Source of the DNA: Virgibacillus senegalensis
GTDB lineage: Bacteria; Bacillota; Bacilli; Bacillales; Amphibacillaceae
DNA: 64,000 bases
NCBI RefSeq assembly: GCF_000821245.2
Contig: NZ_LN611423.1
Span: 418,417 to 482,416, forward strand
Direction: 5' to 3'
In this document: positions 24,433 to 31,631 of the stretch, in pieces
How positions within the stretch are numbered: position 1 is the first letter of the stretch
Layout: every line of letters starts with the position of its first letter
Made by a program: the position numbers and the translations under genes
The notes under the pieces: generated by a model
What the model saw: only the letters and a program-made list of their open reading frames with translations
The model's database searches: none
What the model was told of the DNA's origin: nothing

Positions 24433-25986
24433 CTTCGTTTCCATTTCATCGATAGACATTCTCTGCACTTCTTTTCCTGCATTCAGTTTTTCACTGGCAG
24501 AATGCTCACTTTCAATCCGGCCTGTCACTACTCTCCCCGCATGGTTGTCTCCGCCAAATAACTGTACATCCACCCCGGCCTTCATAAAACCTCTAACGTA
24601 AATATTGTTCAGCCAAACGTTGTCTGCACGATATTGGACCGCGATGACCGGATTGTCTTGATAGTCATAATCCGGATTCCCCTGTGCCAACAGGTTTTCT
24701 ATTCCGACATTACGGTAACCAGATACTACTAAAGCACGGGGGGCGGAATCTTGATACAGAGAGGAATAGACCGGAAAAAACGCAACCAGGTTTACTGCCA
24801 ATATCCCTTCTGCCGTCTTGGATTCCGGATCTTCCTGCCGGTGGTGCCCGATATGCCGGAAATTATAGGACCTGTTATCCTGTACCGATAGATGTCCGGC
24901 AATCACCGTGTGCATGGCAGCTGAAGAATTGGCGTGTGCTTTGACCTCCACCCCGCCAAAACACCTTGATGATGAATTGTTCACGAGCCAGACATGCTGG
25001 GAACCGTCATCCACTTCAAATCCATTGGAGTTGGAAAAACCGCTCCGGTGAGAACGCCCGCTCGGTTCATACATGTGCGAATTGGAAATGATAATCTTCC
25101 TGCTATGGTGGGTAGTGATGCCATCATCCCCAAAGCCGCGGCCGGTTAACTGATCAAGCCAGATATAACGACTTTCCCCTTTACCACGAAACCCGTCGCC
25201 GGCATAATTATAATAGGCTGACGAAATATCAAAACAATGAAGCCCTGGATTGACGGCCTCTACTTTCCTCACCCAGCCGTATAAAACATTGGCGTAAGTC
25301 AGGCAGCTGGAAAAATTGTTGCCAAAGCTGGTTTTTTCTTGTTCCTTGAGTCTTTCGACATTCCAATCGAGGGTCATACTTTCCACAGCTAGGTGGCTGT
25401 TGCCGCGAATATGATTAGCATTGGTGATAAGTCTCGTCCATTTGGGAGCAGAATCGGCTAGCTTAAGAATCGTTTTTCCCTTTCCATCCCCTTCTAAAAA
25501 TGTATAGGATGGAAGTTTGACTTCTTTTATTACATAACAACCAGCAGGAATCTTCACTTTCACTCCGCCTTTCCCAACCGCTCTTTGAAACGCCCCGGTG
25601 CAATCGGTCACCCCGTCCCCCACCGCACCGTACTCCGTCACATCGACTTCCTGTTCTAGTTTTTCAGTTAATACTTTTTTCTGGGCATCCAATGTTATTT
25701 TCCAATTAGGGTAGACAGAGTTTGGGTTTTCAAACACCGGTTCCTGATTCGCACGCCACGGTTCTGCTCTTTGCGAAACAATTCTTTTCAAGCCTTCCAT
25801 TACCCATTGGCATAACGATCTGTCGCTTTGTTTATTATATCTTGGTTTCCGGCGATTGGACTGGATTTGCCGATATCGATGCTTGATTATCTTTGCTGTT
25901 TGCCCAGGAGCGGTGTCGCCGGGTAAATACCCTGCTATCAACTCCTCGTTTTGCAGCGGATCATGTCTTTCTCCCCATACGTCCAT
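24412..25986 (-). CDS. right-handed beta-helix protein (pectate-lyase-superfamily type)
   Basis: About 524 residues, no signal peptide or membrane span. After a basic N-terminal 120 residues, VDVTEYGAVGDGVTDCTGAFQRAV is the motif that opens pectate-lyase-3/GH28-type beta helices; repeated short hydrophobic rungs follow to residue 480 (FEVDDGSQHVWLVNNSSSRCFGG, in parts). Such folds cut or bind polysaccharide and also occur in phage tailspikes. No phage genes are nearby. Starts are uncertain: ATG 25986 has AGGTGA close by, ATG 26004 and TTG 26034 have nothing. Divergent from the ArsR-type gene. Confidence 0.7.
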   Translation of the reverse strand: MDVWGERHDPLQNEELIAGYLPGDTAPGQTAKIIKHRYRQIQSNRRKPRYNKQSDRSLCQWVMEGLKRIVSQRAEPWRANQEPVFENPNSVYPNWKITLDAQKKVLTEKLEQEVDVTEYGAVGDGVTDCTGAFQRAVGKGGVKVKIPAGCYVIKEVKLPSYTFLEGDGKGKTILKLADSAPKWTRLITNANHIRGNSHLAVESMTLDWNVERLKEQEKTSFGNNFSSCLTYANVLYGWVRKVEAVNPGLHCFDISSAYYNYAGDGFRGKGESRYIWLDQLTGRGFGDDGITTHHSRKIIISNSHMYEPSGRSHRSGFSNSNGFEVDDGSQHVWLVNNSSSRCFGGVEVKAHANSSAAMHTVIAGHLSVQDNRSYNFRHIGHHRQEDPESKTAEGILAVNLVAFFPVYSSLYQDSAPRALVVSGYRNVGIENLLAQGNPDYDYQDNPVIAVQYRADNVWLNNIYVRGFMKAGVDVQLFGGDNHAGRVVTGRIESEHSASEKLNAGKEVQRMSIDEMETKKNSLQF

Positions 25987-26090
25987 ATGGTCACCTGCTT
26001 TCATTCTGCGTCTTTCTCTATATCCCTTTCCCAATTCTCTGTCTATAAAATCATCCGAAAATTTATTCTAAATATATTGAATTTTATATT

Positions 26091-26102
26091 CTATAACTAT
26101 AG
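26091..26102. promoter_or_regulatory. palindrome upstream of the ArsR-type gene, possible operator
   Basis: CTATAACTATAG, a perfect 12-base palindrome centred about 38 bases upstream of the ATG at 26135, in an A+T-rich stretch with TTGAAT at 26077. It could be an autoregulatory operator, but A+T-rich palindromes arise easily. Confidence 0.35.
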
Positions 26103-26134
26103 TATACAGAAAAAGATATTGATGGAGGGATGAC

Positions 26135-26478
26135 ATGGAAATTATTCAAACAAGCGCCCGGAGAAGAGAAACATACCGAGTGGAACTCAAGCATTCCCTA
26201 TTATGGGAATGTGCGTTAGGTATTGCAGCGATTACAAATATACCGCTGCTTAGCAGTTTAGAAAAAAACGAAGCTGAATGGAAAACCATCAAGGCTGCTT
26301 TGTCCTCTGACATGCAATCCCAGCTGGAAGTGGTCCAAAAACGTAATACATGGAAGGCGCTGCTTCAGCTTTTACATCAAAAAAATTACACATCCATAGA
26401 GGAATTTATCGAAAATGTATCCCAATTGTCCGAAACCGATCTTAAGGCTGCATGTCTCCCCTATTTAGGACAAGAATT
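26135..26478 (+). pseudogene. ArsR-type regulator, 5' part of a split gene
   Basis: Encodes the N-terminal domain, MEIIQTSARRRETYRVELKH to CLPYLGQE, behind GGAGGGATGAC. Such a domain precedes the helix-turn-helix in a family of long ArsR-type regulators. The frame then runs into foreign sequence and stops at 26497. The missing rest is at 28201-28920: joining GGA CAA GAA TT to G AAT CGA ACC restores one continuous frame of about 355 codons. The islet 26479-28200 therefore split this gene. The fragment alone has no DNA-binding part. Confidence 0.85.
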
Positions 26479-26510
26479 TCCTTTCTATATCTACTAAAGA
26501 GCTTTTCTCC

Positions 26511-26577
26511 AATCAAGGTTCGGGTAGTATTTTTTGAAAAAGGCACTCAAAAAATCTCCACCCTTTTCTCCTTGATT
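26511..26577. repeat. nested inverted repeat A of the islet
   Basis: AATCAAGG (26511), GGGT (26522), ATTTTTTGA (26529), loop, TCAAAAAAT (26547), ACCC (26560), CCTTGATT (26570). Three concentric perfect pairings form one long imperfect hairpin. It contains no ORF. Confidence 0.75.
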
Positions 26578-26584
26578 TCCGAAA

Positions 26585-26673
26585 TTTTGGCGGTGAAGGC
26601 ATGTCGCCAAGCCGAACATACCCAAAACGAGGATTTACAGGATCGGCTTGCTTTTGCTATTGTACCGCCAAAA
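26585..26673. repeat. nested inverted repeat B of the islet
   Basis: TTTTGGCGGT (26585), 13 bases, CAAGCCGA (26608), 27-base loop, TCGGCTTG (26643), 13 bases, ACCGCCAAAA (26664). The two arms and the internal loops are exactly symmetric. The layout could be a protein-binding site, a replication or transfer origin, or a structured RNA. Confidence 0.8.
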
Positions 26674-26736
26674 ACGCTCGTGCTTTCGATCTCTCTTATC
26701 TGCTTTTAGCTATGTTTTAATACGTAATACATAAGA

Positions 26737-26766
26737 GGGGGCTAGCCCCCATCGGCTTTTGCCGAT
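26737..26766. repeat. GC-rich palindrome and hairpin
   Basis: GGGGGCTAGCCCCC, directly followed by ATCGGC-TTTT-GCCGAT. It stands out in an A+T-rich context. Such palindromes occur near relaxase genes of Firmicutes mobile elements, but no relaxase is here. Confidence 0.65.
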
Positions 26767-26852
26767 TCCCCCAGCCAGCACTCTCACCCCTAAACAAGGT
26801 GAAAAAGTAAAATGAAATAATCTGATAGTCTAGTAATATTAGAATTTTGTAA

Positions 26853-26880
26853 TTACAATTTCTTAATTTAAAGCTACAAT
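26853..26880 (+). promoter_or_regulatory. possible promoter of the islet genes
   Basis: TTACAA, 16 bases, TACAAT; the -10 has one mismatch, the -35 is weak. It ends 18 bases before the ATG of the small membrane protein. Confidence 0.35.
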
Positions 26881-26898
26881 AATGTTAGGAGGGATAAA

Positions 26899-27087
26899 AT
26901 GAAGGGTGAGTTAAAAAGGATTATAAGCTTTATTGCAGGAGGTATAGTGGCAGTCCTTATAGTTGGTTTTTTTAGAGATGAATATTACTTATCATGGAAC
27001 GTTTTTTTTAGAGTAGTAATAATTGCGTTAATTGGTTCTTTTATAGGATATAATTTGAGAAGATTTGTAAAAAAAGTAAAAAATTGA
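26899..27087 (+). CDS. 62-residue membrane protein in the islet, possible immunity protein
   Basis: ATG 26899 follows TTAGGAGGG. The product has two hydrophobic segments, IISFIAGGIVAVLIVGFF (about 8-25) and FRVVIIALIGSFIGY (about 36-51), and a strongly basic tail RRFVKKVKN. It precedes the secreted-protein gene by 90 bases. Small two-span basic proteins beside secreted toxin genes are often immunity proteins; that role is an inference from context. No family recognised. Confidence 0.65.
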   Translation: MKGELKRIISFIAGGIVAVLIVGFFRDEYYLSWNVFFRVVIIALIGSFIGYNLRRFVKKVKN

Positions 27088-27162
27088 AAAAGTCTTTCTA
27101 TTATAGTTTTTTATGATAGAATACAAATAATAGTTTGAAAATTATTTTAATATAAACAAAAC

Positions 27163-27171
27163 AAGGAGGAG
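27163..27171 (+). promoter_or_regulatory. ribosome binding site that places the islet secreted-protein start at ATT
   Basis: AAGGAGGAG, with exactly eight bases from AGGAGG to the in-frame ATT at 27178. The first in-frame ATG (27196) is 26 bases away. The same AGGAGG-N8-ATT layout occurs at ectA. Confidence 0.6.
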
Positions 27172-27177
27172 ACTATT

Positions 27178-27939
27178 ATTAAAATCAAAAAAATAATGAT
27201 CTTTACTTTAACTTTAACTTTGCTTTTAGCTTTTTCACCTTTTAGCGCAATGGCTAAATCTACTTCTGATACAGACAAAAATTTAGATGTTAAATTTACA
27301 GGAGAAAACTCGTGGGAATATATTCAGGAAAAAAACGGAAAAGTTTATAAAGTAATTGAAAAAGTAGATGCCAAATCTAATGAAATTACTAGTACTATTT
27401 TAAAACAAAACAAAAAAGGAAAATTTGTCTTAGAAAAAGAATATTTTACAATACCTTTAAAAGATGGTGGAGTTGAAGTCACAACTTTAATTAATGGTAA
27501 GAAAACAAAGGAAAAAATATATCTAGATGATGTATCAACAGAAGAAATAATAATAGAAAAAGACAAATTAAATAAAAGTGAAAGTAGTGTTAAAGCAGAT
27601 CCAAATGATCCTTTAACGTCTTGGAAATATTCTTATACAAGTCGTAAAAAATTAAATTTTAACTCTTTGACTGTAGGTATTGTAGCAGGTGTAGTTAGCT
27701 CCTTTTTTGGTTTACCAGCAGCGGGAAGCTTTGCTGTTTCCGTAGCAGGTATGATAGTATCAGAATCTTTGGAAACAACTTGGGGTAAAAAAGTAAGGTA
27801 TGTGAAAAACGTAAAAGGTACAACTATATTAGCAGGAACCAAGGATTATAATTATGTTTACAGATATAATAATTATACGGGTCTAATAAAATCAGGAACG
27901 AATGTTGATTGCGCGCAAGGTTATTACTGTGGTAATTAA
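27178..27939 (+). CDS. secreted protein of unknown function, bacteriocin-like layout
   Basis: 253 residues if ATT 27178 is the start. This start restores a proper signal peptide: basic n-region KIKKIMI, hydrophobic TLTLTLLLAFSPFSAMA, cut after AMA. The mature part is lysine-rich (residues 30-150), followed by a glycine-rich hydrophobic span, SLTVGIVAGVVSSFFGLPAAG and SFAVSVAGMIVSE (about 165-200), and a C-terminus with one CAQGYYC pair that could form a disulfide. A hydrophobic glycine-rich span in a secreted protein suggests a membrane-active toxin or large bacteriocin of the geobacillin-26 kind, but I cannot confirm a family. A strong terminator follows. Confidence 0.65.
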   Translation: MKIKKIMIFTLTLTLLLAFSPFSAMAKSTSDTDKNLDVKFTGENSWEYIQEKNGKVYKVIEKVDAKSNEITSTILKQNKKGKFVLEKEYFTIPLKDGGVEVTTLINGKKTKEKIYLDDVSTEEIIIEKDKLNKSESSVKADPNDPLTSWKYSYTSRKKLNFNSLTVGIVAGVVSSFFGLPAAGSFAVSVAGMIVSESLETTWGKKVRYVKNVKGTTILAGTKDYNYVYRYNNYTGLIKSGTNVDCAQGYYCGN

Positions 27940-27940
27940 T

Positions 27941-27985
27941 AAAAAAAGGGGGATAACAGAAAATTCTGTTATCCCCCTTTTTTTT
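27941..27985 (+). terminator. terminator of the islet secreted-protein gene
   Basis: AAAAAAAGGGGGATAACAG / CTGTTATCCCCCTTTTTTTT, a perfect stem with a long T-run just behind the stop codon. Confidence 0.93.
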
Positions 27986-28111
27986 GATTCAAAGAAATAA
28001 AAAATAATCTTTGATATTAAAACAAATAAAATACCTAGGAGGCTTTTTGGGCTAATAAAGTGGTTTGACTAGGTAGGCCACTTAAAAAAGGCTAGAAATG
28101 GCTTATATGGC

Positions 28112-28174
28112 TTTGTCAACGGTGAATCGGACTGAATGAGGAACGAATGAGGGAGAATTTAAGGAGTTGACAAA
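28112..28174. repeat. recombination-site-like inverted repeat at the islet right end
   Basis: TTTGTCAAC (28112-28120) and GTTGACAAA (28166-28174) form a perfect inverted pair. Between them lie three direct repeats beginning GAAT at 11-base spacing (GAATCGGACT, GAATGAGGAAC, GAATGAGGGAG). This resembles binding sites of tyrosine recombinases. It sits 26 bases inside the inferred right end of the islet. Confidence 0.6.
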
Positions 28175-28200
28175 TAGCCTGCACCCGAACCCTGTCGGCA

Positions 28201-28920
28201 TTGAATCGAACCCATCAGACAGAAATACAAAAAGCAGCGGAAGGTGATAAACAATCTGTTAAGGCGCTTAGAACGGCGGTCAAAGATCACAGCTTTTTTC
28301 CCGCTTATATTTCATTTATTTGTGAAACAGACCCGGCATTTCTGCGGGCACATTTCTGTTCCGTCATGGAAGGTTGGTTTCAAATGGTCGTCCAGCCGGA
28401 GGCCGACCATCTCACTCGGGTTCTAACTGCAGATGTGGCTGCAAAGGAAGCATTGCTGAAGAGAAAACATCCAGAAGAACTGGTCACATGGACAACAGGC
28501 GGAATCAAGTACTTACCAGAGCCGAGTGTCCATACTGTTTTGTTGATTCCACAAGTCGTTTATCGTCCTTGGAATGTAGAGGCGGACTTGGCGGGATATA
28601 AAATTTTTTATTACCCGGTTTCCAATCAAAGTTTGTACCCAGCTGACCCCTATACACCCGACCAGTTTCTCGTGCTGAAGTACAAAGCCCTCGGGGACGA
28701 GCAACGCATGAAAATGGTGAAAATGCTCGCTGAAAAGGAACACACACTCCAGGAAATGACCGATCGTTTGGAGATGGGGAAAACGACTGTCCATCATCAT
28801 TTGAAGGTGCTCAAATCTGCAAGACTGGTTCAACAAAATGGTCCGACTTATCGTTTACATGGCACCGTTTTGCAGATGCTTCCCGACGAACTGGAAAATT
28901 ACCTGCAGCTCGGGTTATAA
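28201..28920 (+). pseudogene. ArsR-type regulator, 3' part of a split gene
   Basis: 240 codons that continue the frame broken at 26478. The C-terminal 70 residues are a winged helix-turn-helix: ALGDEQRMKMVKMLAEKEHT then LQEMTDRLEMGKTTVHHHLK, a classic ArsR DNA-binding core. The TTG at 28201 is only the first possible start after the islet and has no ribosome binding site, so the fragment may be silent or made at low level from inside the islet. It ends 15 bases before the MFS gene, which it presumably controlled. Confidence 0.83.
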
Positions 28921-28935
28921 AAGGAGAAGAAAAAC

Positions 28936-30165
28936 ATGAAGAAACCAGGCTCTATTCCTAGGTCAACCAGTGTCCCCTTATCCAAAAACTATCCATTGTT
29001 CCGCTTCATCGGTGGTAATGTGATGTCATTCATGGGCGATCAAATTTACTTGATCGCTCTGCCACTGATGGTCCTTGCTGTCACTGGTTCCCCTGTCAGC
29101 ATGGGGATTATTGCGGCCTTAGAGCGGCTTCCAGTTATGATACAACCATTTATCGGAATTCTGACAGATCGGGTTTCCCGAAAAAGTCTGTTGCTTATTG
29201 GAGATGGAGGAAGGTTTCTGTTAACAGGCTGGATTGGTTATCTCAGCCTTTATGGAGATTTGCACATAGGAGAGCTATACATTGCCGCACTCGGCATCGG
29301 GCTGCTTAGCCAGGTATATAATACTTCCCAATTTACCGCCGTTCCAAGTCTCGTTCCCAAGCAGCACTTGCAACTGGTGAATTCTATCAACACAGGCGCT
29401 TTGCAGACTGCGCCACTTTCAGCACCTGCAATAGGCGGACTCCTCGTAAGTTTGTATCATCCGGGTGCCGCCCTTTTGATCAACAGCTTCAGCTTTTTGG
29501 TAGCTTTTGCAACAGTCACCAGTATTCCGCTGCCTATCCACCATTCACAGGGAGCCGGAAAAACAACCATTCTGCATGACCTCAAAGAAGGATTTCATTT
29601 TGTGTTCCACACAAAGGCCATTTTGTTTACAAACTTGGCCATGCTGTTCTCTACGTTTGGAACGACACTGCTGTTGACGTTGCTCGTGTTCCACTTAAAA
29701 GATACAGTACGTCTATCCTCCGTGAAAATTGGCTGGCTGCTGTCCGGAGGTGGAGCAGGAGCAATCGCGGGTGCCATTTTTTCCGGTATCTTGACAAAAT
29801 TTTTCCGTTATCGAACCTTGTTGTTTTCTGCCGCATTTGCTGGAGGCTTGTCCATCATCGTTTTGAGCCAGATCCATTCTTTCTCCTTGTTATTTACAGC
29901 GAATATGGCCGGCACCTTTATGGTCTCTATCCTGAATCCCTGTCTCGCTACCATCAGACAAACATTGACCCCTGCCCGCCTGCTGGGAAGAGTCCAGGCA
30001 ACATCCCGGTTTATGTCCTGGATTTTGCTGCCTGTTGCCGCGTTATCAGCCGGCCTGCTTACAGAACTTACCAGCACTGGAACCACTCTTTTGATCGGAG
30101 GGACAGTCTCGACGCTGGCTTCCTTTTTTTATTTGCATCCTTCCCTGTCCACCAAAGCTGTATAA
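28936..30165 (+). CDS. MFS transporter
   Basis: 409-residue integral membrane protein with about 12 hydrophobic segments. The loop 2-3 MFS motif is seen as GILTDRVSRKSLLLIGDGG. AAAGGAG lies nine bases ahead of ATG 28936. Its gene follows the split ArsR-type regulator by 15 bases, a common pair for a drug or metabolite exporter and its repressor. With the regulator broken, expression may be constitutive or lost. Substrate unknown. Confidence 0.85.
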   Translation: MKKPGSIPRSTSVPLSKNYPLFRFIGGNVMSFMGDQIYLIALPLMVLAVTGSPVSMGIIAALERLPVMIQPFIGILTDRVSRKSLLLIGDGGRFLLTGWIGYLSLYGDLHIGELYIAALGIGLLSQVYNTSQFTAVPSLVPKQHLQLVNSINTGALQTAPLSAPAIGGLLVSLYHPGAALLINSFSFLVAFATVTSIPLPIHHSQGAGKTTILHDLKEGFHFVFHTKAILFTNLAMLFSTFGTTLLLTLLVFHLKDTVRLSSVKIGWLLSGGGAGAIAGAIFSGILTKFFRYRTLLFSAAFAGGLSIIVLSQIHSFSLLFTANMAGTFMVSILNPCLATIRQTLTPARLLGRVQATSRFMSWILLPVAALSAGLLTELTSTGTTLLIGGTVSTLASFFYLHPSLSTKAV

Positions 30166-30199
30166 AAAATGAACAGCCACATACCTTCATAAGAAAACA

Positions 30200-30242
30200 A
30201 AAGCTTGCAGAGAAACATTTGGGTTCTCTGCAAGCTTTCTTA
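30200..30242. terminator. bidirectional terminator, MFS / YvsG-like gene
   Basis: AAGCTTGCAGAGAA / TTCTCTGCAAGCTT stem with flanking A and T runs between converging genes. Confidence 0.85.
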
Positions 30243-30263
30243 CACTGCTAAGATATTATTCAT

Positions 30264-30731
30264 TTATATAATATGCTGTCCAAAATAGAAGACTAGCAAT
30301 ACTAAACCTGCCAGGATGCCGTTCTCGGCCGCCCCTCCCGTTCGGATTGTAAGCGGAAGCCGGAACGTCATTTGCAAAGGATAAAGAAGCTTGATGCCAT
30401 TTTTGGTTGCCGCATCCAGCAAAAGGTGGCTGGCCGCTCCTACAAGTACCCCTGCGCTTACCTCATCCGGCAGATGGAACAAGGAAAACAGTACCTGGAT
30501 CAACAAAAGAAACAGGAGGCTGTGTGTAAAAGTACGATGACCAAATAGTGCGCTTACTAGCTTTGATAACAAAGGTATTTTTCTTCCGATTTTACTGCCG
30601 CTATGGCAAATATCCGGGAGCAGGGACCCGAAAATTCCTGCTGCCGTCAGTAACAATGGATCGTAGGGGGTGAAGCGGACTGTGATGACACAAGCCGCAA
30701 TTCCGCCAATAATATGTGTTTTTCCAGTCAT
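30264..30731 (-). CDS. YdjM/YvsG-family membrane-bound metal-dependent hydrolase
   Basis: 155-residue membrane protein with four hydrophobic segments. The family residues are present: MTGKTHIIGGI at the start, LLPDICHSGSKIGRK, GHRTFTHSLLF, and SHLLLDAATKNGIKLLYP, a set of His/Asp ligands consistent with a metal site. Its real activity is unproven. GGAGGAAC precedes ATG 30731. It forms a minus-strand cluster with the sulfurtransferase and pepT. Confidence 0.8.
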   Translation of the reverse strand: MTGKTHIIGGIAACVITVRFTPYDPLLLTAAGIFGSLLPDICHSGSKIGRKIPLLSKLVSALFGHRTFTHSLLFLLLIQVLFSLFHLPDEVSAGVLVGAASHLLLDAATKNGIKLLYPLQMTFRLPLTIRTGGAAENGILAGLVLLVFYFGQHII

Positions 30732-30766
30732 GATGTTCCTCCGTGTTGAATCGATTCTTTCAGCAG

Positions 30767-31612
30767 CTATTCGTCCTTTTCGGTTACGACGTTGTTTTCC
30801 GGATAAGAAATCCAGTCACTAAAGCTGCCGGGATAAAGTTTTACATTTTGATAGCCCGCTGCTTTCAGTGCAATGATATTCGGACAAGCGGAAACCCCGG
30901 ATCCGCAGGAAACGATAATTTCCTCATCTGCTGGCAAAGAAGCGAAATGGTCCATTAGTTCTGCTTTGCTTTTCCAGCTTCCAGAATCCGTGAGCACCTG
31001 CTTCCAAAAAAAGTTTTTCGCGCCAGGAATGTGGCCGGCTTTTTGATAAAGAGGCTCTGTCTTTCCTAGATAGCGTTGAGGCGATCGGGAATCAATCAAA
31101 TGCGAATTGCTGTCACCGGCTTTTTGTTTCACATAGTCGATATCGACCACCTGCTCGGTCTGTATCTTGGGAAGAAAGGTTTCAGGTACAGGATGAGGTA
31201 TTTTACGGCTGACCGGATACCCTTTATCCCTCCAGCTGGCAAAACCGCCATCCAGCAAAAACACCTTCTCGTGCCCGTAGTAGGCAAGCAGCCACCAACA
31301 ACGGGAAGCGAACATATCATTCCCTTGATCATATATCACTACCGCCTTTTGATTGTCGATACCTGCGCTACCCAGCCTTTCCGCAAAAGTCTCTATGTCT
31401 GGCAAAGGATGGCTGCCCCCGTGTTGTTTTTTTTCTCCGGATAAATCCTGATTGAGGTCCAGGTATACAGCCCCGGGAATATGGCCATCCAAGTAAGCTT
31501 TATGCCCAACTTCCGAATCGTGCAAATCAAAACGGGTATCCAAGACGACGATGTCCTCTCCGGACTCATTCATCCGGTCATGCAACCAATCTACAGTCAC
31601 TAAAAAGGTCAT
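30767..31612 (-). CDS. thiosulfate/3-mercaptopyruvate sulfurtransferase
   Basis: 281 residues, two tandem rhodanese domains: an inactive N-terminal one with VVLDTRFDLHDSEVGH and VVIYDQGNDMFASR (Asp in place of the active Cys), and a C-terminal one with the active-site loop SCGSGVSACPNIIAL. It transfers sulfane sulfur from thiosulfate or mercaptopyruvate to an acceptor such as cyanide or a thiol. GGAGGAATC precedes ATG. Separated by 19 bases from pepT upstream, so probably co-transcribed. Confidence 0.9.
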   Translation of the reverse strand: MTFLVTVDWLHDRMNESGEDIVVLDTRFDLHDSEVGHKAYLDGHIPGAVYLDLNQDLSGEKKQHGGSHPLPDIETFAERLGSAGIDNQKAVVIYDQGNDMFASRCWWLLAYYGHEKVFLLDGGFASWRDKGYPVSRKIPHPVPETFLPKIQTEQVVDIDYVKQKAGDSNSHLIDSRSPQRYLGKTEPLYQKAGHIPGAKNFFWKQVLTDSGSWKSKAELMDHFASLPADEEIIVSCGSGVSACPNIIALKAAGYQNVKLYPGSFSDWISYPENNVVTEKDE

Positions 31613-31631
31613 TAGGATTCCTCCCTTTCTC

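Larger units (their letters stand above)
26479..28200. mobile_element. 1.72 kb A+T-rich islet inserted in the ArsR-type gene
   Basis: Insertion of about 1722 bases that interrupts the regulator gene without loss of coding sequence. From left to right it holds two nested inverted repeats (26511-26577, 26585-26673), a GC palindrome plus hairpin (26737-26766), a small membrane-protein gene, a secreted-protein gene with terminator, and a recombination-site-like inverted repeat (28112-28174). The genes are clearly richer in A+T and lysine/asparagine codons than the neighbours. No transposase, integrase or relaxase gene is present, so it would have to be mobilised in trans or is a remnant. Exact ends are inferred from the restored reading frame. 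Confidence 0.75.
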
